The notes beneath the pieces are model-generated. The model had not been told where the DNA came from, ran no database searches, and was given only the letters and a program-made list of their open reading frames with translations. From Hypholoma sublateritium FD-334 SS-4 (Eukaryota > Basidiomycota > Agaricomycetes > Agaricales > Strophariaceae), in NCBI GenBank assembly GCA_000827495.1, contig KN817528.1:1-64000 (forward strand): a stretch of DNA of 64,000 nt, read 5' to 3'. Position numbers and translations under genes: made by a program. The number at the start of each line of letters is the position of its first letter. Within the stretch, counting starts at the first letter, position 1. Positions 11,518-23,816 of this stretch are shown here, in pieces.

Positions 11518-12708
11518 GGGTAGTAGAAGCAAAAGTCGTAGTAACCTGGCAGTTGCACATTTCATTAAAGGACGCTGGACTGCGAGGCTCACGTGAGGGG
11601 GCTGTGCAAGCTGTGACGAATATGGCTCAGGCTGCGGAATAAAAATTCTTAATTCACAGTTTCACCTCTAGAACTTTTCACCCCATGGTTTTCAAAGGCT
11701 TCTGGTAGCCAATAGTTGAAGCAGTACCTAGGAAGTACCGTAAGTGAGTTCTTTATGTATGTGGCTTTCTTACAGATTTTTTTTTCTGTTTGTCAGTCTC
11801 TTCTGACTTCTAACTTTGTTCTAACTTGACTATATAACAACTCACACTGCCACTCTTCAGCGCTTCAGCTTCAGGCTGCAGTACTTGACGTAAAACTTAC
11901 GCTATCAAACTTTTGACAAAATCCTTCAGACAACCTCCAGAGGTACTTACTTTAAGTATGCTCTTGTAAGTTCATGAATATCATAGTTGTTACTAGGTAT
12001 AGGCACAATTTAGACAACCTAATTAAGATAGCTATGGCTCCCAGGAGCTTCCAGGACTATGGCACGGCAATAAATTAATAAAAGGGAGAATCAAGGGAGA
12101 ATCAAAGATTATCTACTACGGGCTTTCGCTGTGACCACATGGACAGCACAGCCACCCATATTGCAAACTGGGGGCGGTTCGAACCTCGGGTACTTTCGGT
12201 ACTTTCAACTTTGATTTGACTTCGATGCACTTTCCCCAGACTCCAGTGTCCGAACATATGTAAGTGAATATACTTGCTTCGGAACATACATAGTCCAACT
12301 CACCCCTCTTCTTCATCTCTGTGGGCGTACTCGTACTCAACAGCTTCGAAGATCAGCAGTACTAGTACCATTGCACTGGTTTCGCAGCGCCTTCCCCGCT
12401 CTTCCCCAGCCGGCTCCACCATACTTATCTGTCCATCTGCCTCGTGCTCCTCCCAATCTAGAATCTAGATGCTGTTAACAGTGCATGACCACGTCGAGTC
12501 CGCACAAAGTTGATATGGACGCGTAAGTTGTAGTATGCTTACAAACACGCTCAGATTGAAGGCAATGCTCGGGTGACTCGAACACTATGCAATTACATCG
12601 CCTCCAGCTACCTAGACTGAGTGCTTATAAGTATGGCAGTGCAGTCGGTTGAGTACGCCTCGCTCTTACTTGCGCACTGTTATTCTACTTTGGCTTCTCG
12701 CTTTACCA
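11518..12708. other. Divergent intergenic region, sensor / zinc-finger 1
   Basis: No gene seen. It holds the upstream regions of the minus-strand sensor and the plus-strand zinc-finger gene, with T-rich tracts near 11778 and pyrimidine-rich sequence near 12300-12420. Confidence 0.6.
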
Positions 12709-14662
12709 ATGCCATTGGACAACAACAAGAACCCTACAAGCCCAAAGCATAGTCGTGCGGTCCCCCGCTATGTCGATGAAATCGACGGAGGATATCCCGT
12801 CCCGGGGAGCCCTCTCAGTCCTCGGAGTCTTGGGAAGCCTGCGCGGAAGACCTCGCCAACTACCAAAGACTCGAGTATGTTTTCAGTTTCATCAGTGTCC
12901 GTTGCCGCTGCTCAGCTGACAATTGCAGACGTTGGCCAAAGTTCGACTGTACATCTGCACTCGGCCTTTCAAAATGACGACTGTTAGTAGCTTAAAACTT
13001 TGTTGCATGTTCTGTTCGCTGACATCTAACAGCTGACGGCCACCTCGTCACCCATCCCCCTCGGTACGCGCCAATTGGCCTACATCCAACGGCCCAAAAT
13101 AATGGTGAGACTTGGTGCCGTTCCCAATAACTGATTGATGTTCACTCAACTCCCACTGTCGTATTACTAGGAGATCAATCTCATCGTTCAGATGCTGTTC
13201 TCAGTCAAAATGTTGCCCGCCAAACCTATCACCGTCACCGACGAGAATCATTTCAGTATTCGCACTCTATGCAGCCCACCGATTATAATTATTCGCAACT
13301 CGGATTTCAAAGTGAGTTATCCTCGTTTTTAGTAGGAACCTCGTATCTGGGCCTTAATAATGATTCTCCTCTGAATTATAGGCTTATCAGGCCTGTTTGA
13401 CGCAAGTTTCAGCCAACCACAGTCGTATCTGAATTCGCGGTTCTCCGACAACGAATTTTCACCGTCAAGCCCGTATCCCATTGAAATCCCCATTTTTTCA
13501 CAGGGAGGACATACGATACCGATTAACGGTGATCAACGTCGAGAACCAATACATGTTGGGTATCAAGGCAGGTTATAGATTTCATGAGCAGTGATATCGG
13601 ATCAAACTGAAGAAAAAAATCAATTAGGCGCCCAGGCCCAACATGTATACTATCCTCAGGCGGATGGAAGTATGAAATGGGAGGGAGGCAATGTTCACTT
13701 GTTCCGTTCGTATCGAGATCTATAGAAAATCTTTCAAAGCTTACATGTTTCTTTAGCCCCGACTGAAATGGCTGTTCATTCTACACCCTCTTCATCGGAT
13801 AAGCCAGGCCATGACCCGCCGGAAGGAATATTGTCGGCAGAGGGCATCGTCTCAACCTCGGCGTCTCATTTGAGTCAACGTGACATCCTACAAAGTCGCC
13901 AAAGTCGCCGAGACGCACATCTCAGCCCACCACTGTACTTGACTGACCCGTTAACCGAGTTGGACGATCTTCGACCATTCTCCGATGGCCAACGCGAACG
14001 CTATTTAGGTATCGACGGACCTGATGGTAAGCATTTGTTCATATTTTCTTGGATAACTTTCCTTACATCATACTATTCAGTGGGCTCTGCGAATCGCGAA
14101 TCAGCCTCCGGGCGATCTTCGGGCATAGACATTCAGACCCAAGGAGTTCCACAGCACATTCCGGTGACCGAGGCGGCAAACGAAAGTCCAATCGACAAAA
14201 CTTTCCTCGACTGCCTGGTCCGCCTCGCAAATCCCGGGCCACTTCCTGGATTGGACCGAATTCGAGAGACTGTCAAGGCTGCTATCTCTCAAAAGTACGA
14301 AACTGATCCACAACTCAACCGCTACCTCCTGCAAGTCGATGTTATAATCACACGTTTCAAGCCAAGTGTGGGGAGTGATGCTATTCGGACAGATAGGAAT
14401 AAGGTCAAAAAACATGACACAACCCACAGCTGCCCAGTTTCAGGATGTACTGGAGGTTTCACAAGGAAAAACGGGCTCAAAAGTACGACACTTTCATTGG
14501 GAAGAAAGTCGTCTAAGAGATACTAAATATAACTCTGCAGATCATCTCGGCGCCCATTTCGTTCTGGCTACCGCCATTTGTCCGACATGCAGTAAAGGTT
14601 TCTCGGCATCGTCAATCAAGCGCCATATCACCAACTGCAAAGGCAAACAACGTGGTCGATGA
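12709..14662 (+). CDS. Two-finger C2H2/C2HC protein, array copy 1
   Basis: Probable DNA-binding regulator of about 490 residues. Start MPLDNNKNPTSPKHS at 12709. The long N-terminal part is Ser/Pro/Gln-rich and spread over several small exons. A hydrophobic patterned segment (FLDCLVRLANPG onward) precedes the basic block VGSDAIRTDRNKVKK. Finger 1 is CPVSGC then FTRKNGLK-N-H with spacing C-x4-C-x12-H-x3-H. The last intron splits it after GLK (phase 1, a|at giving Asn). Finger 2 is CPTCSKGF to RHITNC, spacing C-x2-C-x11-H-x3-C. It ends KGKQRGR. One internal junction near 13565 fits best with a GC-AG intron. Copies 2-5 lie downstream on the same strand. Transcription-factor function is inferred. 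Confidence 0.8.
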
Positions 14663-15674
14663 TCGATGAACGCTCATCAAAAACCCAACAGAAAGTAATC
14701 AATATTTACTACCAGGAGCACAATTGCATTGCAATTTTGCTTGCTCTCCACACCCCCCAGTCTAAATTATTGGCGCGGAACTACTCCAAAGCGCTTGGAC
14801 CACACTTATTCCAACAGCACAACGCCCTCCAATATTTAACGACCTATCGGCGGCTCAAGCCTTATATTAAAGCTATGCCTCACCGCCTTTCACCGCATCC
14901 GGACTGCGTCATGGGGTTATTGGCACCTATCTCCGACGCAGGTTGCTGTGGCCTTCTGTGTACATACGTGCGAATGTATTCAAACAGCACGATTCCAAGT
15001 CGCCTCGTTGCCGTACATTCATTCTCACCGAGCACACACAATTCTCCTCGGGCCTTTTGTTGTGCAAATCTGCGCCTTATCTGCTCATGATCGGGGGTTA
15101 GCCACAGCTTTGGACCTTGCCGGTCTCAGTTCAGCTGCGAAACTATGTTCATTCTTTTTCCATAAATCTCACGTTCTCGGTGGTTCCACCACACCATATT
15201 TCATATACGTACTTTGAGTGGCATTGTCGATGTTCATGCACATGTTACACTACATAGCATTTTCATTGTTTTTCTGTTCCGTTCTGCGGCCTGCCTGATA
15301 CTAGTTGTATCCCACCCTGTTTTACTTATTACAAGCTATAGAACCGTGCTCTACCGTGCTCAGTGATGTCGCCGCAGCGTGCCTTGCAACCAACTTTGCA
15401 AATGCTTACTTACAAGATCGCTGTTTGTGAAGCAAGAAAACGTTTGATGCGATGGACCTGTATCTCAAAATACAGCATCAGTCTCCGGTGTTCTTCGCTT
15501 GAGCAGAGCACTTGTATACATAAGCATATGGACTATTACTCAAATCCCGTAGACCATGGGCAATACCCGTGCTGTTGATCTGATTCTGCAGGCGTGTATC
15601 TCCCAAAATAGTCTTATGGGACAGTTGAGCAGCTGAAGGATAAGGGTCTTCTTCCTCCCCCTCCCACTGACAGG
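14663..15674. other. Intergenic, zinc-finger 1 to 2
   Basis: No gene seen. The sequence just before 15675 is strongly pyrimidine-rich (cttcttcctccccctcccac), typical of a fungal 5' leader. Confidence 0.6.
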
Positions 15675-17275
15675 ATGGCCCACTTCAACGCAAACATCAA
15701 TGCGCGACCGCTTCGAGCAGCGGCGAGCCTCTCCCCGTACAGCCACGAAGATGGGCATGGCCAGTGGTCTTCCGCTCCGCGCAAGAGAGCAGTGAAAAGT
15801 AAGCCGCGCTTTGCACTGTTGTCGGTACCCTCACTAACAGCACCCAAAGGCACTGCTCCCAAGGTTCCGAGCATCCTCGCGCGGGCAGTGGCGTCCGAAC
15901 TGAGCACTGATGCTACCCAACCGACCCACGCAGAAGGCGCACGGACCGCTCCAGCCGGGAACGCCACCGACGCGGCGGCCAGCGGCCCTTGTACTCGACC
16001 TACGCAACAGACAACGGTCCAGCTCGTTGCTAATCTAGAAGAGCAGAAAATCAATGTTGATCCGCCCAACGGTTCGCACTCTCTCCCTCTTCTGCCTAAA
16101 GGAAACAGCTAATCGATGACCAGCAGCTCACGATGAGAGTTTATATTCGTCGGCGTCTCTCAATGTCAGTGGCTGGTCTACGGGAGATGCGGCAATGGAT
16201 TTATATAATGACTACGCTGGTGAATCTCTCTTCGACCCCATACCACTGTGAAAAGGTCTAATGTACTTCTGAATGGCAGCGAATGGGTCGTCCCCGGTGA
16301 CGATAATCGGAAATGAGTTTACGCATTCAATGGGTTGGTGATTCTGGATATGAACAACTTCTTAGCTGATGGATATATCAACAGCGTCTCCGTTACCCTC
16401 TCTCAGCAGCATCTTCCAAGCTGGTGGAGATTTACAACCCAATATGCCATGGGCAAGCTCCGAACAACTGCCTCGAGATCCAGATGACGATTGTAATATG
16501 ATTGCTCCTCGTCAAGATATCCAATTTTTTCACCGTCCCAGCCAATCTGGCGGTTTGCCAACCACAGCACATTTGCCCAGATACTCTGAAAATCTGACAA
16601 GCTCCTCCCAATTATTGCGTGGTCAGTTGTACACTATCAACGACTGGTCGATTCAGCATCGTGGTATGTTTTCCGATTTCACCGGTAAGTTAGATTCGGA
16701 GCTGATGCTGGCATTTTTAGCTTCGACTCTCGATGATTTGCAATGGTCTAACGACGCGGATATGGAGGGTGTCGGACAAACTGAACTGAATCGCGGCACT
16801 TACAGCTGTGAATCGCCGTTATCTAGCCAGGACAGTAAGAACTATATGTGGCAAGGAAACAGTTTCGATGACCCGCCTTCGACGATGGACATCGACCAAA
16901 AATTCAGTGGACCCCTCAATGGAAAATCCCCTTCACCTCGGGCGCCGAGCTCACGATACACTCAATGCAAAGAAGTTGTCGGCACGGATGCCATTCGAAA
17001 TGCCGGGAAAGAGCGGAGAAAGTGTCCCCCAAAATTTGTCTGCCCTTACAACGATCAATGTAAAAGTGAATTTACGCGCCGGCACAATCTGACCAGTGAG
17101 TTGTTTGACTGGCCTGATTGAATGTATATATTGACGACGCAAAGATCACATCCGCACGCACCTCGGGAAAGCGGGTGCTAACTGTGAGAAATGTGGTAAG
17201 GAGCTCGCACAGAGCTCACGAGGTCGCCACGAGAAGAAGTGCAATCCAAGAGTCAACTACCGCACGATCTCATAA
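15675..17275 (+). CDS. Two-finger C2H2/C2HC protein, array copy 2
   Basis: Start MAHFNANINARPLRAAASLS at 15675, after a CT-rich leader. The first intron is 42 nt. A second joins PPN to AAHDESLYSS, and further small introns lead into the large exon containing MDISTASPLPSLSS. The N-terminal region is low-complexity and acidic/Ser-rich. The basic block is VGTDAIRNAGKERRK. Finger 1 is CPYNDQC then FTRRHNLT-N-H (C-x5-C-x12-H-x3-H), split by the conserved phase-1 intron. Finger 2 is CEKCGKEL to RHEKKC (C-x2-C-x11-H-x3-C). It ends NYRTIS at 17275 and is roughly 470 residues. The exon edges around 16260-16365 are the least certain. Role as a transcription factor is inferred from the fingers. Confidence 0.75.
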
Positions 17276-17988
17276 GATCAATGTAAGTATATGCAGCCGT
17301 TCTATGAAATAATGTACTCTTCAGGCATGTATTTGAACCACTATCAGATGCTCCAAGTATGCTAATCCTTTTGCCATAGACTTACACCGAATCATTGAAT
17401 CTTTTGTATGCTTCTCTCAAAAATTTCTACCAACACTACGAACGCATTCTCTCCAAGTTCCGCCAGTGTAACACTATTCTCTTCGATCTCTACAGTCGTT
17501 CATCTGAAGTTCTGCTTACTGGAATCGAACGGACGGACCGCTGGGCGTTGTATGTACTTGTAACGTGGTATTCTTGTTTAATCCAAATAGTTTATTTCTC
17601 CTTTCGTTCACTGCAACACATGTTGTATTTCTGACACAAACTTGACGCAGCCACATCAGTTTCGCCCTTTTGGAGGAAAAGTGCAGTCATCGTGCGCATG
17701 AGGTATTTTTGTCCACTCCGAACGATGCAGAATATGTTTCTTACGACACAGGTTTTATCAGGTTTACTCTCAACTTCTCTTTTGCAGCCAGTATCTCTGG
17801 GATTCGGGAACGTTTTTCCCCATCAGCAGACCGCTTACATCAAGCCACAGCCTTTCCGAAAACGAATTCCCCTATGGAGATCAGCGCTGTGAACACCACG
17901 CAGCTATTTGTTTGGCCGGTCCCAATCCATCTCTCCTTACTTAAATCTCTCATTGACATTTCTCTTGTACCATTTCCTGATTGCTGAA
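17276..17988. other. Intergenic, zinc-finger 2 to 3
   Basis: No convincing gene. The final 60 bases before 17989 are CT-rich (tctctccttacttaaatctc) and look like a 5' leader. A stretch near 17780-17890 reads somewhat like an array N-terminus but has no clear start. Confidence 0.5.
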
Positions 17989-19295
17989 ATGCGCCCTACC
18001 TTCAATCCACGCATAACCGCCGCTGCCTCTCAAGATCCTTGGTATGTAGGTGCCTCCGATGGCGTAAGTGGCCGTTCGCGTTCTACGCGGTCAGCTCGTG
18101 GTTCGTCTACTTCTTATATTCTTCGAGCGGTGCTGACGTATTAACTTAGGTACACATATGCCTTCTGTTTTATACAACGCGGTTCCTCATGGAACAGAAG
18201 TAATACTTCGCTCTGAACAGAGTAATCAATCCTTACATATTGTAATTTTACGACATGCTTTGCTCATCACGTAATAGATTCTGGTGACTTGTTGTACACA
18301 AACCTTCATGGCAATGTTGTATCGAATGTCCACCCCACATCCAGTTCGATACCCTTGATAGCTCCAGAAAGTGGTGTGTAGAACATGCATCTTAAGAAGC
18401 CACCGCTCTGTATTTTTTGACTGATTATTGATTTGGTAGATGCACACATCGTCAAATCAGCGGGTAATCGATTAGACCAGAATTCAAATCATCTGACGAG
18501 CTATCCAAATTCTGCTCGACCACAACCCCCCGTTCGCCCGCACACAAGCGATGGTTATGGACGTGAGTTATTTCTCAATTCCTGTTTGCCGTTCGCCTAA
18601 AGCTCTACTAGACCACTCTGTCAATTATCGAAGCGATGGTGAATACACCTTGGTCAGACCAAACCTCTCTCCAAATGCATATAACTCCAACTCTCTGGGT
18701 GAGCACTGAAATTTATTGCGGGCCATGCCCTGTCTGAAACAAAGGACGTGAAAGGTGCTGCGCAACAATTTATTCCAACTTTGTTTTCCGCTACTGGTAG
18801 CTCCAGGCCATCGACAATGAGTCCACGTGCCCAACGTTGCGCGGAATTCCTAGACTTTCTCGTGTGTCATCTCCCTTTGCTGGCCGGTAATACAGAGCAA
18901 GTTACCCAGCACGTACAAGATGCCTTCCGACAATATCTTGCAGAGAATGACTCTGATATATCGGAGTACTCTGAAATCATACAAGATTTCAAGGCGCGTG
19001 TAGGCTCCGATGCCAGCCGAAATGAGAGGAACAAGCGCCAAACGCACGCCACAACAGAACGATGCCCCGTACGAGGATGTTCCAGTACATTCACCCGAAG
19101 AAATGGACTTAAAAGTTGGTATCTACATTCAAAGCAAGACACGTTACTCAGGTTAATCGAATATTTTAAACAGACCACATTGCCGCACACTTCAGTCTGC
19201 TACCGCGCACATGCAAATTTTGCCAGACGGATTTAACAATCCCGTCATTGAGAAGGCACGAAAAATCATGCAGAACACGCCCTCCTACCGCGTGA
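17989..19295 (+). CDS. Two-finger C2H2/C2HC protein, array copy 3
   Basis: Start MRPTFNPRITAAASQDPW at 17989. Small exons spell THMPSVLYNAVPHGTE, then a Ser-rich block, AHIVKSAGNRLDQNSNHL and HHSVNYRSDGEYTLVRPN before the main exon (GAAQQFIPTLFSATG onward). A patterned segment FLDFLVCHLPLLAG parallels FLDCLVRLANPG of copy 1, so these two are probably closest relatives. The basic block is VGSDASRNERNKRQT. Finger 1 is CPVRGC then FTRRNGLK-N-H (C-x4-C-x12-H-x3-H), cut by the shared phase-1 intron. Finger 2 is CKFCQTDL to RHEKSC. It ends RTRPPTA and is about 320 residues, the shortest copy. The start is supported by the CT-rich leader only. Confidence 0.75.
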
Positions 19296-20892
19296 TTATC
19301 ATTGCGCTGTCCACTGTACTCTGCTTGGACTGCAGGCCCGAGTCACAGCATTTGGAGGCTGGGGCCATGACACGCCAACGGCACTAATATAAGTAGAAAT
19401 AGATGACATGGGTCGCCTGTAATTACGCGAACACGTCAAGTCGCTGTGAATGATGGATACTAAGACAGATCGTATTATTCCTTGCATGAAATGGAAGTCG
19501 ACGTCAGTCGTTTTCTGCCAAAAAAGAAACCAGTACTTCTGTGTCCGCTTCGGCGCTTCCGGAGGCACTCGCGTTTCAATGTATGCTACTAGAGCCCCAT
19601 GTTCGTTCGTATGATAGGAGAATAACCAGTGCTACCTTGAAAGTTGAAATGCCCTGCCCAACCCATTTTCATAGCGCTACAAAGGAATCTGAAGAAGGAG
19701 AATGTAGATTGGAATTGTAGAGCCCACGCACTTTCTTATTTATACTGTTTCTCGATATTCGGCGCTTGTGCCACATTCTAATACGCAGCCCATACTTGTC
19801 GGATGATGAGTCAAGCAATGTCTTTGTAGACTTGGATCTTGAAGACTCATCTAGACTAGTAACAACTCACAGCCCAGCTTATTTACTGCGGAAGATCGAA
19901 CATTCGCAGCTCTCTTAGAATTATGCAATTTCTGATTCGGCTTCGCATCCATTGACAATACAGTACTAAATATGATAGTAAGTATATGCCAGTGGTCATC
20001 AGAGAGTATAGCAAACAGAGACGAATTAATCAAACCCTAGTATCGGGGTACCTGTATTATCGCCTAAATATAACCAAGTACAAGGAATTGTCGCGTACAT
20101 GTGATACCTGGCATGGTTGTGGCATAGGGCATGTCAAGGGCATGTGTGATGCACACCTTTACACACCTTCGCTTATCCATCATATCGAAGAATGGAAAGG
20201 ATCACACATGAGCTTTCTGCGCTCTTTGATCTATAGCACAGCAGATTCTGTGGTGATTGACCAATGCGGCTTGAATGTCGCCGGTTCAGTGTAAAAATAA
20301 GTACTATTTGAGTCAAATTTGAGTAACAATGACTCACCGTACGTGCAATGGGTTTGGAATTCACAGCAGATAGCGTATAGATAACTTTCCAAGCTCTGCA
20401 GCATATCAATATAATATCCCAGCTGGTGAAGCGTCCAACAAAAATGTCTGGAGCGCAAGAAATCGATGGAATGTGTGGCGTACTAGCTACGACTTGTACA
20501 TATAATACGGGCGCTTAATTATTTGTAATTGACCTAAGATGGACAATCCCCCATCGATCATCTTTGATCACACGGTCCCACTGCGGCACTCCCAAGTAAT
20601 TCCGGCTTTCCGACCAAGCAATAAAAGGTAGGCACTCACTGCCATGCACATCTTCCTTTACAGAATCCACTTACAAGCAAGGACTGTTTTCAGGTGTCAA
20701 TGAATTAATACAGCCTCACAGCCTCTCCCATCCTGTGAGGTTTCGACATAGTATCTATTTATGAAACTGGACATGGTCCACTGATACCAGTGCCCCAGTC
20801 CCTTTTTATAACCTCCCAAAAGACCCGCCCACCTCCCACTGGTCTCCTGTATCCCTCCAGCTTCCCGCCAGACCCGAAAACACAGAAGACCC
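19296..20892. other. Intergenic, zinc-finger 3 to 4
   Basis: About 1.6 kb with no recognisable gene; frames are at most about 100 codons on either strand. The right end is the promoter of copy 4: a weak TATA-like ttataacc near 20817, then a CT-rich leader up to the ATG at 20893. Confidence 0.55.
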
Positions 20893-22193
20893 ATGGGTCC
20901 TTCCTCAGAGCACGAAGAATTCAGCGGCGGTCAAGATCAGTAAGTTGACGTATTTATTCGTGGCTTCAAACGTATAAACTGAACGTAGTGTATTTAATAG
21001 GCTAGATTTGGGCGGTCAGGACCTCAGTTCAGCGTTCATTTTCAATGTTGAGCCCGGTGTGTTCATTCAAAAAGATATTGAATTTTATGTATATTGAATT
21101 ACTTACCATGTATCGTTCAGCCTGCAGTACTCCTTCGCAACCTACGGATGAAGACGAGGGCCCGCAAACCCTTCCATTTTGGGAAGGGGACTACTCCCAG
21201 ACCGAGATAGATTACTACAGCGGGTCCGAGTCACCTTCACCGTCGTTCCAAGACTTTTCCTACTCTTCAGATGTAGAAGGCCTGGGCAACGGCGAGCCTC
21301 CACACCTCCGCCTAGACATGACAAGTCCCCAGTACGGAATGGGCCAACGTTGGTCTGAAATTCTGTGTTCACCGGAATTGTTGCACCCTGGACTCGGAAT
21401 TGGGTTGCGACACCGACGCTCGCGTTCTACTGAATCCAGCCACTCGTTCAGGAGTAGTGGAGGCTTTTCTAGTGCAAGCTCATACTTGGAATCTTCAAGC
21501 TCCGCTCATTCAAGCACCGAAAACCTTCACCTCGATTCCCTTGACATCTCCGAATCCAAGGAGGGTTTACATTCGACGCTCTTCAATCTTTCTGGGTCTT
21601 CAGTTGACGCTGAAAAGACTCTGCATGCTGCAGAACAGATGGGTTATGCTATTGGAATGCCCACATCTCCTTCCAACTACTCACCGGTGCGCAATTTGGC
21701 CCCCCACCAGGGATCCACCACAGGGCGTAGTTCGTCGCCAGGGGTATCTTTACGTGAAATGCTCAAACTTCTTACGGAATCGGGGAACCAGATTACTTCC
21801 AGTGATCCGGACAGTATTCGACAAACATTTATAGAGACGCTCCAGAGAAATGGCGGCCGAGGAAATGGCCTATCCAACTTCAGCAAGCCCACGAAGATGG
21901 AAGTTGGGACTTCTGCAACATGGAGAGCGTCCGAGCGGCGGCGAAAAACTGAGCCCTCCTTTTTCTGTGACCTGTGTGAAACAGGATTTACGAGGAAGAA
22001 TGGCTTAATCAGTAAGTGCCCTTAAATCGAGTCTGCCGAGCTTTTTCTGATACAAATATATGTAGACCATTATCGAAGTCACCTAGGTATAGCAGATAAA
22101 AACTGTATATATTGCGGGCGCGGTTTCACCACATCTCTGACGCGCCACATGAAGAAATGCAAGAGTAATCCCAATCGGATTAAGTCTTCATAG
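20893..22193 (+). CDS. Two-finger C2H2/C2HC protein, array copy 4
   Basis: Start MGPSSEHEEFSGGQDQ at 20893. Two short introns join it to LDLGGQDLSSAFIFNVEP and then ACSTPSQPTDEDEG. The long middle exon is Ser-rich and acidic. The basic block is VGTSATWRASERRRK. Finger 1 is CDLC then FTRKNGLI-N-H with the tighter spacing C-x2-C-x12-H-x3-H, again split by the phase-1 intron (22011 onward). Finger 2 is CIYCGRGF to RHMKKC, with C-x2-C-x10-H-x3-C. It ends NRIKSS; about 390 residues. It shares the NHYxxHLGI signature with copy 5 and with the degenerate copy at 37 kb, so these three form one subgroup. DNA-binding role is inferred. Confidence 0.85.
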
Positions 22194-23816
22194 GACCCCA
22201 ATTTCATCTACCTATGCTCTCCCTCTCTCGATCTCTCCAGGTTCAACCATGTATTACTATGGACATCGGTCTATTCGCATTGCCTACCTTGTCGATCAGT
22301 TCTCGTTACTACAGCTCCTGTCACCCAACGCATTTCATATCAGTTATATTGCATCCCCATTCACATAGCGTCTGTTCAGCGCTTCTCTAAATGTATTGCT
22401 GTGATCGATTCTACATTTTCTTTCGTTTTGAACCCATGGATGTTGCATTAACATTTGATTAACATGTATCAAATATACTTGAGATGATTCCGTAGTATAA
22501 CACTGAAATACTTACTGCGACCATGAAGTTGTCAGCGGACAAATCAAAAGTATGCTGGCAGTAAGTACTTGGACCTAGGCATGGGTCAAGTGGAAAAATA
22601 ACAAATTATTTAGTTGGGCATCAGAGGCTTCACAGCTTCACCCTTCTTCTCTTTCCAGTGGTCAAGTTGAAAGAGTATTGCAAACAAGGCCAAGAATCAG
22701 ATCTACTCACTGCTAGGATATTATGGCCAAAATCAGGAAGGGACAAAAGGTTAAGATAATATTGAGACCCATGTAAGCCCAACACATAAATTCCTGCCAG
22801 TGCGACAATCTTTGGCTTCGGAAATAACCGAGTTAGTACTACCCAGCGAGAAAAAGTGGGTGAGCGAATTGTGGATTTATTGACGCCATTTTCAGCGGAC
22901 TTGGATGGATGTGGTCGCTTGGTTTACCCTTTATGCACGTAGGATACAGTCAGAAATTTGAAAGACATCGGAGAGCCTGGACCTAATAATTAATATAATT
23001 AAGTGTTGTCAAGCTAGTATCAATGCACTGGATTACGAGTCTATTGCTCAATTTGCTCATAACTTGTAAGTGCTGTTGAAGCACTATTAAATTCATGATT
23101 AGAGATTCAATACTCAGGCCTCAGGCTTGACGTATGCTGAGCGCTGTAGAGCTCAGCAATTGAGTCTTGTCTAGTACTCGTTCCATTGGAGAGTTGTAAT
23201 AGCATTCAATTTAGTTATTTGAATGCTACTTTTTCAAGTCGAGTGCAGTGCACACTGCACTTCTAAAATTCTTACAATGCTGCGGGGCCGGAATCGCACC
23301 CTGAGTCATGTCCGAAGAGTGGATAAATCTATCCTTACGGAGTGATTTTTCTATCAGACACGGGTATACAGCAAACTAACAGCAACGCTGCAAAGATGAC
23401 GGGAGCACAGCTGGACTACCTAATTTAGGCATGTTACTAGGTGGCGGCTTGTCCAAATTCCTCTGCGAGTGACCGTAGCCAACCACTCAGCGCCCAGCAA
23501 TTGACCGAGCATCAACCAAGCACTCACTCAGCATGCTGTATGACTCCATAGCTCCCCTCAGCACTGTCACCTTTTTCAAGGAAATATGCCACGACACACC
23601 ACCAATAGAATATTCAGAACCGTAGTTCAAGTTTGCACAGACCAATTTGAAGCATACCTACAGAAGCAGACTTTACATCCATGGTATGTACCAATATGTG
23701 CTGTGTCTCGCTGTGTAATACCTAGTTTTCATACTTTAATAGTCAGTCTGACACTGCAAACAAGCGTACTAGACCTTCCCTCAGCTTCCCCGCGATACCT
23801 CCCATTGCGCCGATTT
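22194..23816. other. Intergenic, zinc-finger 4 to 5
   Basis: No gene seen across 1.6 kb. The AT-rich sequence near 22980-23280 has several tc/ag-rich near-repeats but no clear unit. The right end (ccttccctcagcttccccgc) is the CT-rich leader of copy 5. Confidence 0.55.

Noticed and set aside
12649..12708. Upstream start for zinc-finger copy 1
   Set aside because: The frame upstream of 12709 opens at a TTG codon; the first ATG in frame is at 12709.
17640..17900. Possible extra zinc-finger N-terminus before copy 3
   Set aside because: Some local resemblance to the N-terminal exons of copy 1, but there is no start, no continuous splice path and no finger of its own.
23270..23350. Possible tRNA T-arm (gggtgcgattcc on the minus strand)
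   Set aside because: The flanking stems do not pair and no D or anticodon arm follows.
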